Below are positions 23,599 to 30,846 of a stretch of 53,689 nucleotides of DNA, in pieces; the first letter of the stretch is position 1; every line of letters starts with the position of its first letter. The notes beneath the pieces were generated by a model, which saw only the letters and a list, made by a program, of their open reading frames with translations, did no database searches and was not told where the DNA came from. Origin of the DNA: Bacillota bacterium (GTDB taxonomy: Bacteria > Bacillota > Sulfobacillia > Sulfobacillales > Sulfobacillaceae); assembly GCA_021797515.1 (NCBI GenBank), contig JAJZZP010000188.1, positions 1 to 53,689 on the forward strand, read 5' to 3'. The position numbers were made by a program, and so were the translations under genes.

Positions 23599-23901
23599 TT
23601 AATAGGGTAATATCTGGTCTCTCAACCATTCTATCCCATTTAACGCCTCCGGAGTCAACCAGGTGACAAGATTTGCGTCCCATAATATGCGATCCCGAAA
23701 TAAATCCGTGAGCGTAATCCGGGTATAGCCCTCGGCTAGCCAATGCGCAGCGTTAATCCGGCCAATGGCCCATATCGCCGTCAGGATCTCTTGCGGGTTC
23801 TCCGCCAGGGCCTCGGGCGTGGCCAGATCATATTCGATAGCGAAATGCCAGACGGCCTGACGATGACCCGCCTTCTCTGGATAAATATGCAGCACTAACA
23901 C
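23599..23901 (-). CDS. Hypothetical protein
   Basis: This 100-aa protein starts at GTG 23901 behind GGAGGCGGAAC. Helical and aromatic-rich, no signal or membrane segment. A perfect 20-base palindrome lies 16 bases upstream of its start. Function unknown. Confidence 0.55.
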   Translation of the reverse strand: MLVLHIYPEKAGHRQAVWHFAIEYDLATPEALAENPQEILTAIWAIGRINAAHWLAEGYTRITLTDLFRDRILWDANLVTWLTPEALNGIEWLRDQILPY

Positions 23902-23916
23902 GTTCCGCCTCCTACA

Positions 23917-23936
23917 CTATGGAAAGCTTTCCATAG
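23917..23936. promoter_or_regulatory. Perfect 20-bp palindrome (possible operator)
   Basis: CTATGGAAAGCTTTCCATAG is fully self-complementary and lies in the short gap between the genes ending at 23948 and starting at 23901 on the minus strand. It could be a dimeric repressor site or an RNA hairpin controlling the downstream genes. No second copy was noticed. Confidence 0.5.
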
Positions 23937-23947
23937 ATACCAGTCCA

Positions 23948-24184
23948 TTATCGCTTCGTCACTATCCCGATGGTTAAATATGCCCAAAACTGCGCCTCGG
24001 TGACAAACGGCCAGTCACCCATAGAAGTAATGAGACCCATTCTAACCGCCTCGGCGTGTGCTTCTGATCGTAGCTCATCGTCCGGTAAATGGGTATGCTC
24101 AGGGCCCGTGAGTACGATTTGACTCCCGTCCGGGAAGGATACGTAAGCAGCACGCCACACTTCTCCCTCTTTAGTTTGCATCAC
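23948..24184 (-). CDS. Hypothetical protein
   Basis: This 78-aa acidic protein begins at a GTG-ATG pair that overlaps the stop of the preceding gene. Mixed alpha/beta with SFPDGSQIVLTG and a charged helix in the middle. No motif recognised. Confidence 0.55.
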   Translation of the reverse strand: MMQTKEGEVWRAAYVSFPDGSQIVLTGPEHTHLPDDELRSEAHAEAVRMGLITSMGDWPFVTEAQFWAYLTIGIVTKR

Positions 24185-24348
24185 GAATACTCCTTATTCT
24201 CCCCAAACCACCTATCCAATACCGTCGCAGGCACTTTCACTTTATCCTCGGTGTCCAGGTCCAGCAAGGTAACAAACGCTGGATCCTTTCGGCACACATA
24301 AAATACCCCGATGTCCTCCAAGATCACCACATCATCCTGTCGATGCAT
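24181..24348 (-). CDS. Hypothetical small protein
   Basis: This 55-aa protein follows GAGGAGGGATCA. ATG 24348 is chosen; the GTG directly before it (24351) is equally possible. Beta-like and acidic, beginning MHRQDDVVIL, possibly a small SH3-like fold. Its stop overlaps the next start. Confidence 0.55.
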   Translation of the reverse strand: MHRQDDVVILEDIGVFYVCRKDPAFVTLLDLDTEDKVKVPATVLDRWFGENKEYS

Positions 24349-24361
24349 CACTGATCCCTCC

Positions 24362-24520
24362 TCATTTGTACCACAGCATAAATAGGACAATCATCACCCA
24401 AAATCCCGCGAAAATCGCGAGATACGACAGGATGTCCAACAGCGATCCTTCCCGTACCCGCCAGTTCCTCGTCGGGCGTCGATCTGCCCATCGTATGGTC
24501 ACTTCGTCAATCCGCCGCAT
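24362..24520 (-). CDS. Small single-pass membrane protein
   Basis: This 52-aa protein has GGGAGGTGAGGCGAC before its ATG. A charged, Arg-rich N-terminal half is followed by one transmembrane helix (about 28-49, AIFAGFWVMIVLFML). Its ribosome site overlaps the end of the preceding gene, and its stop lies just before the ribosome site of the next, so it fits the operon neatly. Function unknown. Confidence 0.6.
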   Translation of the reverse strand: MRRIDEVTIRWADRRPTRNWRVREGSLLDILSYLAIFAGFWVMIVLFMLWYK

Positions 24521-24526
24521 GTCGCC

Positions 24527-24811
24527 TCACCTCCCTAAAGTGGATAACAGCCACCATGTCAACCCATAACTCACAATGGGGGTCGCCAGCAGAGCGATCA
24601 CCGTCAACGCCACCGGATTCCAATGGCGTCGTCCGGTGTTCAGCACCCTCACCGGCGTCGGATCCTTGACATCCACCCTCACGGGGTTCTGGCGTAAATA
24701 CGGTTGGGCGCTGATCAGAAATTCCTCCACCGCCAGCTTGTCGCTGGGCTTCATCGAGTCAAGCGCAGACGCCGTGTGATTCGGATCCGCCCACCACGTC
24801 ATACTCTGCAT
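24527..24811 (-). CDS. Small protein with C-terminal transmembrane helix
   Basis: This 94-aa protein starts at ATG 24811, six bases after AAGGGGTG. A soluble N-terminal 65 residues are followed by a transmembrane segment at about 68-88 (VALTVIALLATPIVSYGL). Adjacent to another small membrane protein gene, so the two may act together. Function unknown. Confidence 0.55.
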   Translation of the reverse strand: MQSMTWWADPNHTASALDSMKPSDKLAVEEFLISAQPYLRQNPVRVDVKDPTPVRVLNTGRRHWNPVALTVIALLATPIVSYGLTWWLLSTLGR

Positions 24812-24841
24812 CGCCATCACCCCTTTCGCGCAAAAGCAAAT

Positions 24842-24903
24842 CCCGGCCAATCATGGCCGGGGAAATACGCCCGTTTTCTGCATTGCGCCCGTGGTGACGG
24901 GCG
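24842..24903 (-). terminator. Hairpins between minus-strand genes, possible attenuator
   Basis: On the minus strand CGCCCGT (24903-24897) can pair with either of two ACGGGCG copies (ending near 24886 or 24868). A further stem CCCGGCC/GGCCGGG (24861-24842) is followed by ATTTGCTTTT. Mutually exclusive pairing before a terminator-like stem suggests attenuation between the genes at 24917 and 24811. Confidence 0.5.
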
Positions 24904-24916
24904 TTATTACGCGGTG

Positions 24917-25141
24917 TTATCTGTCATTCCCTTCCCGAAAGTCATCACTTGAATTTATAATCTCCCATCCGAATTGGGTAAGCATTATTTTCGCCTCATC
25001 GGTGCTCTTAGGCATCCCTGCTTCCGCCGACCATTCCGCAAAGCTCTCGCCGTTGCAGGTGTAACTCACACTGATTACCGGCATTCCGTTCATCGTCGCG
25101 TGATAAAACGTGTAATCAATCTCATTGATGGTGAAGGTCAT
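24917..25141 (-). CDS. Hypothetical protein
   Basis: This 74-aa protein has AAGGGATGATTTAGT before its ATG. Mixed alpha/beta, with ISVSYTCNG and an acidic C-terminus. No motif recognised. The hairpins downstream may separate its expression from the following genes. Confidence 0.55.
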   Translation of the reverse strand: MTFTINEIDYTFYHATMNGMPVISVSYTCNGESFAEWSAEAGMPKSTDEAKIMLTQFGWEIINSSDDFREGNDR

Positions 25142-25155
25142 ACTAAATCATCCCT

Positions 25156-25536
25156 TCATTCTGTGCCCACATTAAATACGGCCAGCAGGGCGCGTTTAAT
25201 CATGGCATCGCTAAAATTTCGCAACGTCATTAAATGAGCTTCTACCTGGTGCGTTGCGCGGTGGATCGTGAACCACCCTTTATCTGGGGTGTGATAGGTT
25301 ATAACTTCCGGATCCTCCCATGTGCTCACGTCAAGGCGAGGAGTGGATATGCCCGGGTAAACATCCAAAAATACGTGTGCGGGCGTAGAATCATCGGGTG
25401 GGTCGAAGTTCATGAATGAAGACCCTGCAATATCGCTAATGTCAGAGGCATCCAAATTGCAGGCGGTCGTAATGCGTTGTTGAGCTTTGGCAGTGCATAA
25501 ATCCGCAATCCTTTCGGCAAGTTCCAATGAGATCAT
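25156..25536 (-). CDS. Hypothetical protein
   Basis: This 126-aa acidic protein begins with a helix (LELAERIADLCTAKAQQ), then a beta-rich middle. The start is uncertain: AAGGAG directly abuts ATG 25536, whereas a TTG three codons later is better spaced. In the 56 bases upstream, a 19-codon frame overlaps the end of the regulator gene but is too short to call. Confidence 0.55.
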   Translation of the reverse strand: MISLELAERIADLCTAKAQQRITTACNLDASDISDIAGSSFMNFDPPDDSTPAHVFLDVYPGISTPRLDVSTWEDPEVITYHTPDKGWFTIHRATHQVEAHLMTLRNFSDAMIKRALLAVFNVGTE

Positions 25537-25592
25537 CTCCTTAAAATGTGTGCGTCCGACCGACTTTCACTTGCTCACATTCCTCCATAAGG

Positions 25593-25760
25593 TTAATCAT
25601 GATGTGCTATCTCCTGCTGATACAATAGCGCCAACGCCCGGCGCAGTACTTCGGTATTTTTGAGCCCCAGTGCTTCCCCGAGTTCCAGCAAGTGCCGGAA
25701 TTCATCCTCGCTGAAATCCACGACCTGCCGGATTTTCGGAATGCGATTAATTTTTGCCAT
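25593..25760 (-). CDS. Ribbon-helix-helix-type regulator
   Basis: This 55-aa protein has AGGAAGTGAGCAGC before the ATG. A basic N-terminal strand (KIRQVVDF) is followed by two helices (EDEFRHLLELGEALG and NTEVLRRALALLYQQ), the size and pattern of Arc/CopG-type ribbon-helix-helix DNA-binding proteins that act as dimers. It has its own promoter, which shares a motif with the promoter at 27016, so it probably represses both. Fold assignment is by eye. Confidence 0.65.
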   Translation of the reverse strand: MAKINRIPKIRQVVDFSEDEFRHLLELGEALGLKNTEVLRRALALLYQQEIAHHD

Positions 25761-25782
25761 GCTGCTCACTTCCTTTTTGCAC

Positions 25783-25811
25783 ACCGTATCATGCTTGTGT
25801 GCAAGTGTCAA
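25783..25811 (-). promoter_or_regulatory. Sigma-A-like promoter of the regulator gene
   Basis: On the minus strand TTGACA (25811-25806), 17 bases, TACGGT (25788-25783). It contains TTGACAC, nine bases, AGCATGATA, exactly as in the promoter at 27016-27044. The shared words overlap the -35 to -10 region and are a likely operator. Confidence 0.65.
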
Positions 25812-26187
25812 CTGCGGCGACATCGACCGGAACCACGCGGTTATGAAGGCTCCACTTATCATTAAACATATTGCGCAGGCTCGACAGCTTCGGAATCGCA
25901 AATTCTCGTCCCGCCCGATAGCCGTCTCGGTCCTCGGTCAGACGAATTCGCACACTCGCAACGTTATTTCGCACCACCACGGCCGGAACGCGATAATACC
26001 GAAAGCTATTCGTCCAGCACGCAATCACCCGATCCTCAGGTTGCAACCCATTTTCCCAGTCGAGTATGGCCACCCAGTCTTGACCGTTTACGACACCCTG
26101 CATGATCACTTCAATTTGCCCCTTTCCAGTAAGCAACGGCGTTAGCCGTGCACTCCGATCCACTCCTGCGAGTGAACCAGAGACCAC
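25789..26187 (-). CDS. Hypothetical beta-rich protein
   Basis: This 132-aa protein starts at GTG 26187, two bases after the preceding stop, with no clear ribosome site of its own, so translation may be coupled; an internal ATG (MQGVVNGQDW) is an alternative. The sequence is beta-rich and basic (VPAVVVRNNVASVRIRL). Its 3' end overlaps the regulator promoter. Function unknown. Confidence 0.5.
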   Translation of the reverse strand: MVSGSLAGVDRSARLTPLLTGKGQIEVIMQGVVNGQDWVAILDWENGLQPEDRVIACWTNSFRYYRVPAVVVRNNVASVRIRLTEDRDGYRAGREFAIPKLSSLRNMFNDKWSLHNRVVPVDVAAVDTCTQA

Positions 26188-26189
26188 GG

Positions 26190-26981
26190 TTATTTCGCAG
26201 TGATCCCAATTCGGAATCCGTTCACCGTCACAAACCGAATCCCAGCATCCTTGTGATTCTGCCCCAGCAATCCCATCCCATCGTTAGCGTTGGCGAACAT
26301 GGTTCGGAATTCGGCCGCCGAGATTTTTTGCCCGCGCTGGCCAAGCCAATAAGTGAGCTTAGTTAGATCCTTGAAACTGCGCTCATTTCCATCTATGGTG
26401 ATTTCCCAAGCGGTCGATCTGATCTCACTCGATCCTGAGAATTTCTTGGCCGGTTTAATACTAGATGCCTTTTCACCGCGGGCAACTGCCAGTGCCATGG
26501 CTACTCGCTGATCAACCACCTCTTGATCGCCCTTAAGCGATTTCATCGCATTCTTGGCATTCCTGATGTCGCCAGATGCATGAATAATCTGCTCCTTCAT
26601 CGTGGCAATTTGGCGCTCCCACGTCGCAACCTTGTCTTCCAAATCGGAGATGAGTGATTCATAATGAGCGATCTTTTCTTGATTGGCTGCCACGGTTGTT
26701 GCCATCTCTTTCTCGATAGCCATCCGAATCATCGCTTCAAGATCCATTCCTGCCAGAATATCCTCGACGGTTTTAACAGGTGCTTGCTCCTTGTTGGTAG
26801 TAGCTTTTGGACTGCTGACAATCCTTACCTTGCTAGCCATCTTGTCGCCAAATTCCGTCGCAATTGCTTCTTTTAGTCCACTCATGATTTTCGGCTCCTT
26901 TTCTTTTGTATCGGTTTGTTGGTTGGGTAGCAATCCTGACGTGCGCAATCCGACTATCCATTCTTCTTGCGCGGCCACCAT
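26190..26981 (-). CDS. Coiled-coil protein, first gene of the minus-strand operon
   Basis: This 263-aa protein starts at ATG 26981, supported by GAGGAAGTGAACAAG and by a promoter whose start would lie downstream of earlier ATGs. Residues about 90-150 form a long coiled coil. Residues about 195-263 form a basic alpha/beta domain beginning STAWEITIDG and ending FRIGITAK. It resembles phage early proteins with a coiled coil plus a DNA-binding or antirepressor-like end, but no family is recognised. It leads the operon and is likely expressed early. Confidence 0.6.
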   Translation of the reverse strand: MVAAQEEWIVGLRTSGLLPNQQTDTKEKEPKIMSGLKEAIATEFGDKMASKVRIVSSPKATTNKEQAPVKTVEDILAGMDLEAMIRMAIEKEMATTVAANQEKIAHYESLISDLEDKVATWERQIATMKEQIIHASGDIRNAKNAMKSLKGDQEVVDQRVAMALAVARGEKASSIKPAKKFSGSSEIRSTAWEITIDGNERSFKDLTKLTYWLGQRGQKISAAEFRTMFANANDGMGLLGQNHKDAGIRFVTVNGFRIGITAK

Positions 26982-27015
26982 CTTGTTCACTTCCTCGTTT
27001 ATACTGCATGTCATT

Positions 27016-27044
27016 ATACTATCATGCTCACATGTATGTGTCAA
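27016..27044 (-). promoter_or_regulatory. Sigma-A-like promoter of the minus-strand operon
   Basis: On the minus strand TTGACA (27044-27039), 17 bases, TAGTAT (27021-27016); TATAAT overlaps three bases further. The words TTGACAC and AGCATGATA recur with the same nine-base spacing in the promoter at 25783-25811. Confidence 0.7.
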
Positions 27045-27047
27045 CAC

Positions 27048-27343
27048 TTTTTATCTCTCTATCCAAAAATATTTGAGGAGCGAGAAATAGCGAGGAAATT
27101 AGCGTTGCATCGATTATCTTTCTTTCTTAAGGAGGATTTTAAAAAATTTTTTCAAAAATTTTCTTTTATCTTGATCCATTCATCCAAGAGAAAGCACAGA
27201 AAAGAAGAAGCAACTAAACTATGCAACAAAAGACGGATTAGGTTGCATGAAAGGAATGATGGTGAATGGCTATTTTTGGTAGTGATTATTTGGAGAAAAA
27301 AGGCAGTCAAAAAAAAGATTCCCTTGATTCGCTGGATCGATAG
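27048..27343. other. AT-rich intergenic region (origin or att candidate)
   Basis: A roughly 290-base gap between the divergent minus-strand operon and the tyrosine recombinase. It is markedly AT-rich compared with the flanks, with homopolymer runs such as TTTTAAAAAATTTTTTC and a repeated (A/T)TAGCG near 27085-27105. An orphan AAGGAGG at about 27130 is followed by no convincing gene. An open frame through it encodes a strongly Lys/Arg/Phe-rich string that looks like translated noncoding DNA. A replication origin, attachment or control region would fit. Confidence 0.4.
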
Positions 27344-28153
27344 GTGCGGAACTGGCTGACGAAAAAAGGCGCACGCAGCGACAGAACATACGATACCTAC
27401 CGCGATGCGTTGAAACGTTCCGGGCCCGATGTGCTGAATGCGCGCCGGCACCTTCTCACGCCGGGATTCGCAGCCCAGCTGTACGCTGAATGGCTCACGA
27501 AATATAGCGTGTCCACGGCGAATATTATGGCCGCTGCTTGGTCGGCGTTGTGGGAAGATTTGATCGCTGCCGGCGAGCTCCCCGCACCCAACCCGTGGAA
27601 GCAATTCCGTCGCCGATCGCCGCGTGATGGGCGGAATGAGCGGATCCTCACGCCTAAAGAAGTGAAGCTCCTGATCGTGAATGCCGATCCGGGAACGCCC
27701 AGAACATTGCTACGCTTTCTGTACGCCACCGGGTGCCGGATCAGCGAAACATTGGCGATCCAGTGGCAGCATGTCAGCCTGTCAGCGGACGGGGCACACA
27801 TCGTCACGCTGTACGGAAAAGGAGGGAAGACCCGGGCCGTACGCATCCGGAACAAGGTGTGGGAAGAAATGCGAAAACTCCCGGGCTACGGCGATCCCCA
27901 CGGCCTGATATTCCCGGTGAGCCGGTCGCAGGCATGGCGCTGGATGCAGGAGGCGGCCAGACGTGCCGGCCTCGAACATCGGATCGTTTCTCCGCATGTC
28001 CTTCGGCATTCCCACGCCACCCATGCGCTGGAAGCCGGAGCCAATTTGGTCGCGGTAAAAGAGAATCTTGGCCATGCACGGCTTGACACCACGCAGATCT
28101 ATCTGAATCTGCGCCCGGGGCCACGGTCCGAGGCGTATCTGGAGGACTACTAA
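27344..28153 (+). CDS. Tyrosine recombinase (XerC/D type)
   Basis: This 269-aa protein has a GTG start with weak AGGTG upstream. An N-terminal core-binding domain (about 1-90) is followed by the catalytic domain with the complete set: Arg132 (ATGCRISE), Lys162 (GKGGKTR), His218 and Arg221 (HVLRHSHATH), His244 (LGHARLDTT) and Tyr253. It should cut and rejoin DNA for integration, excision or dimer resolution. It sits between the AT-rich gap and the second late operon, not at an element edge, so it may act on the circular form or on an internal site. Confidence 0.9.
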   Translation: MRNWLTKKGARSDRTYDTYRDALKRSGPDVLNARRHLLTPGFAAQLYAEWLTKYSVSTANIMAAAWSALWEDLIAAGELPAPNPWKQFRRRSPRDGRNERILTPKEVKLLIVNADPGTPRTLLRFLYATGCRISETLAIQWQHVSLSADGAHIVTLYGKGGKTRAVRIRNKVWEEMRKLPGYGDPHGLIFPVSRSQAWRWMQEAARRAGLEHRIVSPHVLRHSHATHALEAGANLVAVKENLGHARLDTTQIYLNLRPGPRSEAYLEDY

Positions 28154-28168
28154 AGAAGAAGCGCCCGG

Positions 28169-28211
28169 CGATCCCTGCAAGTCGAAGAAATACCCGACTT
28201 TTCGGGGATCG
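28169..28211 (+). terminator. Nested hairpin before the second late operon
   Basis: GATCCC (28170-28175) pairs with GGGATC (28205-28210), and AAGTCG (28179-28184) with CGACTT (28195-28200). It can terminate transcription from the recombinase, and its CCGACTT/AAGTCG arms resemble the motifs before promoter P1, so it may instead be regulatory. Confidence 0.5.
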
Positions 28212-28213
28212 GA

Positions 28214-28249
28214 GAAGCGTCGGCAATGATGGCCCGTTCTCAGTACACT
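28214..28249 (+). promoter_or_regulatory. Element promoter P7 (box-22-TACACT)
   Basis: GAAGCGTC at 28214-28221, 22 bases, TACACT at 28244-28249, 23 bases before the ATG at 28273. It drives the second late operon and shows that both late blocks share one promoter type. Confidence 0.75.
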
Positions 28250-28272
28250 GATCCCCAATAGGAGGGATCGGT

Positions 28273-29643
28273 ATGGCAGGGAAGACGGGAGAGTATATTA
28301 TTGGTGGCATTGGCGTTGCGGGATTGGTGGGCATTGGATACTATTTTTACGAGAAATCACACAAGGTCAGTGCGGTGCCTGCCACGGCAAGGGTACACAC
28401 CGTCACCCGAACCGTCACCAAAACACAACGGGTGAACGGCACACCGCGAACCGTCCGGACGACGGTGGTGAGAACAGTAACATCCAGGATCCCGCGAACG
28501 ACAAACCGTACCCCCGTACACACGCCACAGCATACCTCTACACCGCGTGTAACGAGTACTCCGTCGAACACCCAAAATCGATTTGCGCGGGGGCTGCCCA
28601 CCCCAAGAAACGGCCAATGTCCGTCGGGATACACGCTGTCGCTGGATGGTATGACCAACAAGTACATTTGTATTCCGAAGTGTCCCACCGGTTATGCATC
28701 GGTATACAGCACTAGCCAAAGTAAGTGGATCTGCATCCCGAGCATGTCAGGGATCTCGCCATCCCAGTACGCGGCAGAGCTCACCTCGGCCAGTTCTCCC
28801 TATGCCAATGCGTCGTTCTCCGGAACCGGGGCAAAAAATTCGGCCGTCGCCATGGCACAAGCCCTGTCCGCCCGATTTCCCTCTACAACCTACCATATCG
28901 TGCTGGTAGGCCAAACCTATTACGTGGTGAATCCCACGAGCCCAATGTATACAAATCTCGTCGAAAATTCTCAGTACCGAGGCGTCGTAGGCACAGCAGT
29001 CAACGGATCCGTCACACAATTCCCTAGTAGCTATCCTGCCCCCACGGTGTCTGTGGTAGGGATGGCCACTACTAGTTGCGCCCAAGCATTTACCACAGCC
29101 AAGCAACTCAGCGCGGCGAGGGGGTATCAATTTCAGGTGTATCGGGCCAACGGCACCTATTACGTCGTTGCTTCGCCGCCCAGCGCAGGGATGGCGGGGG
29201 TTGCCGGTGCGATTGGCCAAACCAATCTTGCGTCAGTGCTCCAGCAGGTGGGATCCTGCCCAACGTCAACGCCAGTACGTACGACAACGGTACGCACCAC
29301 AACGCCGCGAACGGTACGCACCACAACGCGGCGAACAACGGTACGCACACCGCAACATACGGCCCGTGGCGTAACACTGAATGCGTCCCCGATCAAGATA
29401 AATGGTCAGTGGTGGGTCCAAATGGCCGCGTCGTCCTACGGCATCACGAATCCCATCTACCAATATTGGTGGAACGTCGGCGGTCACGGTTGGGACCAAA
29501 GCGGTGCATACGGATCACTGACCAACTATCGCGTACTGGCCAATCAGCCCGGGGCCTCTGTGTCCCTTGTCGTCTACGCCAAATCCACCTCAGGCGGGCC
29601 TACCGTGGTCGCTACCGGCGCCGTAACCATTCCGCTGTCCTAG
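28273..29643 (+). CDS. Membrane-anchored stalk protein with cysteine motif and YWW domain
   Basis: This 456-aa protein has AGGAGG before the ATG. An N-terminal transmembrane helix (about 8-27) leads to a Thr/Arg/Val-rich stalk with VRT-type repeats (about 38-100). A short cysteine-rich segment follows (CPSGYTLSLDG and CIPKCPTG, about 116-155). Next are two similar alpha/beta units (about 180-340), a second VRTTT stalk, and a C-terminal beta domain with GITNPIYQYWW. This is a surface-display architecture. It may be a spike of the particle or a wall-spanning protein. Confidence 0.6.
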   Translation: MAGKTGEYIIGGIGVAGLVGIGYYFYEKSHKVSAVPATARVHTVTRTVTKTQRVNGTPRTVRTTVVRTVTSRIPRTTNRTPVHTPQHTSTPRVTSTPSNTQNRFARGLPTPRNGQCPSGYTLSLDGMTNKYICIPKCPTGYASVYSTSQSKWICIPSMSGISPSQYAAELTSASSPYANASFSGTGAKNSAVAMAQALSARFPSTTYHIVLVGQTYYVVNPTSPMYTNLVENSQYRGVVGTAVNGSVTQFPSSYPAPTVSVVGMATTSCAQAFTTAKQLSAARGYQFQVYRANGTYYVVASPPSAGMAGVAGAIGQTNLASVLQQVGSCPTSTPVRTTTVRTTTPRTVRTTTRRTTVRTPQHTARGVTLNASPIKINGQWWVQMAASSYGITNPIYQYWWNVGGHGWDQSGAYGSLTNYRVLANQPGASVSLVVYAKSTSGGPTVVATGAVTIPLS

Positions 29644-29656
29644 AAGGGGGATCCCG

Positions 29657-30832
29657 ATGAAGCGCAGCACGGAAATTCTCGCCGGAAGCGCATTGGCCCT
29701 GACTGTAGGCACTGGTCTGTACTTCTATGAGCAGCGCCATGCTGCCACATCGCAAGTGACCAAAACGCGTAGGCAAACCGTCCCCCGAACACAGCGGGCT
29801 ACTCTCCGCCAAACCGCCACGCACACCGTCACGGTCCATAGCACAGCTTCGGCAAAATCCGCAGAGCAATTGACGCTCACCGTCAACGGGTCCCAATTCC
29901 ATGTGCTGGAAGCCGTGGCGATCACATTGCTGGCATCCGCACCGATTACATCCCAAGGTGGCATCCTGCGCATTGTGGATACCAGCACAGGCCACGTAAT
30001 TCAGGCTGTCAGCTATGGTGATCATCTCACGGCCACGATCACACACGCGCAGGCCGTGACTCGCCAGTATGTAGGGCAGTGGGTACTCAACGGACAAGTC
30101 GCCGCGCAATCGAATCCCGTCACCGTCACGTGGCTGGCCAGTGCTAACGGGGATACGTCAGGTCGCCCTAACGCAGCAGGGGGAACGGTCGCTCTCGCTG
30201 TGCATCCCTACACGCAGATCGGCAAGCCGGGCCTCATGATGCACCTGCAACCGTCCACGACAGGGATCACCAACCCCATATTTGAGTATTGGTGGTTGCC
30301 GCCAGGCGGGGCATGGGCATCGAGTGGAGGGTATCGCAACCAGCCGAATTTCTATCTGGACGCAAACATTAATGGGACGTGGTCGTTTACGGTGTATGCG
30401 ACGGACGCGACGGCGCCCCATCCGGAAACCACGGCCCAACGCATGATTTATGAAGCCAAATCGAGCACGATCACGATGGCCGTGACGGGCGCGACGTATA
30501 CCCCAAAACAGTATACCAATCGGACTCAGGGGAGTGTGACGGCATCAGTGCCTGCGACGGCCACACCCGGGCAGACAATTATCATCCAGGCGCAGACCAC
30601 CGGCATTACCAATCCGGTCTATCAATACTGGTGGGAGACGCCAAGCGGTCAATGGCAGTCTGACGGCGTGTATCGCACGACCAACCAGTGGCCCGTAGCA
30701 CTCAACAGCATGGGCACGTGGCACGTCGTGGTGATTGCCCGGCCATCTTCTGCCCCGATCAATGAAGACGCCCAGCAGCGGGCGCTCTACGAGGTCAGTA
30801 GTCCCACGTATAGCGTCACTGTAAAGAGCTAA
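29657..30832 (+). CDS. Membrane-anchored stalk protein with two YWW beta domains
   Basis: This 391-aa protein has AAGGGGG before the ATG. An N-terminal hydrophobic helix (about 7-25) and a Thr/Arg-rich stalk (about 30-65) are followed by an Ig-like beta region. Two related domains come next, each containing GITNP, YWW, a Gly-x-Y stretch and a closing strand (about 175-275 and 290-391). The same domain ends the preceding gene's product. The domains resemble the triple-tyrosine/Ig-like repeats of Gram-positive wall proteins. A binding function for glycans or proteins is likely. Confidence 0.6.
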   Translation: MKRSTEILAGSALALTVGTGLYFYEQRHAATSQVTKTRRQTVPRTQRATLRQTATHTVTVHSTASAKSAEQLTLTVNGSQFHVLEAVAITLLASAPITSQGGILRIVDTSTGHVIQAVSYGDHLTATITHAQAVTRQYVGQWVLNGQVAAQSNPVTVTWLASANGDTSGRPNAAGGTVALAVHPYTQIGKPGLMMHLQPSTTGITNPIFEYWWLPPGGAWASSGGYRNQPNFYLDANINGTWSFTVYATDATAPHPETTAQRMIYEAKSSTITMAVTGATYTPKQYTNRTQGSVTASVPATATPGQTIIIQAQTTGITNPVYQYWWETPSGQWQSDGVYRTTNQWPVALNSMGTWHVVVIARPSSAPINEDAQQRALYEVSSPTYSVTVKS

Positions 30833-30846
30833 GGAGGCAGGTCGGT

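Noticed and set aside
25537-25592. 19-codon minus-strand frame between the regulator and the 126-aa gene
   Set aside because: Too short and without supporting motif; it may be a leader but nothing proves it.
26967-27359. Plus-strand frame coding a Lys/Arg/Phe-rich protein
   Set aside because: It crosses the minus-strand promoter and the AT-rich gap, has biased translated-noncoding composition and no ribosome site at its start.
28390-28560. DNA repeats or CRISPR-like array in the VRT-coding stalk
   Set aside because: The periodicity comes from Thr/Arg/Val codons in reading frame; there are no constant repeats with unique spacers. No CRISPR array was seen anywhere in the window.
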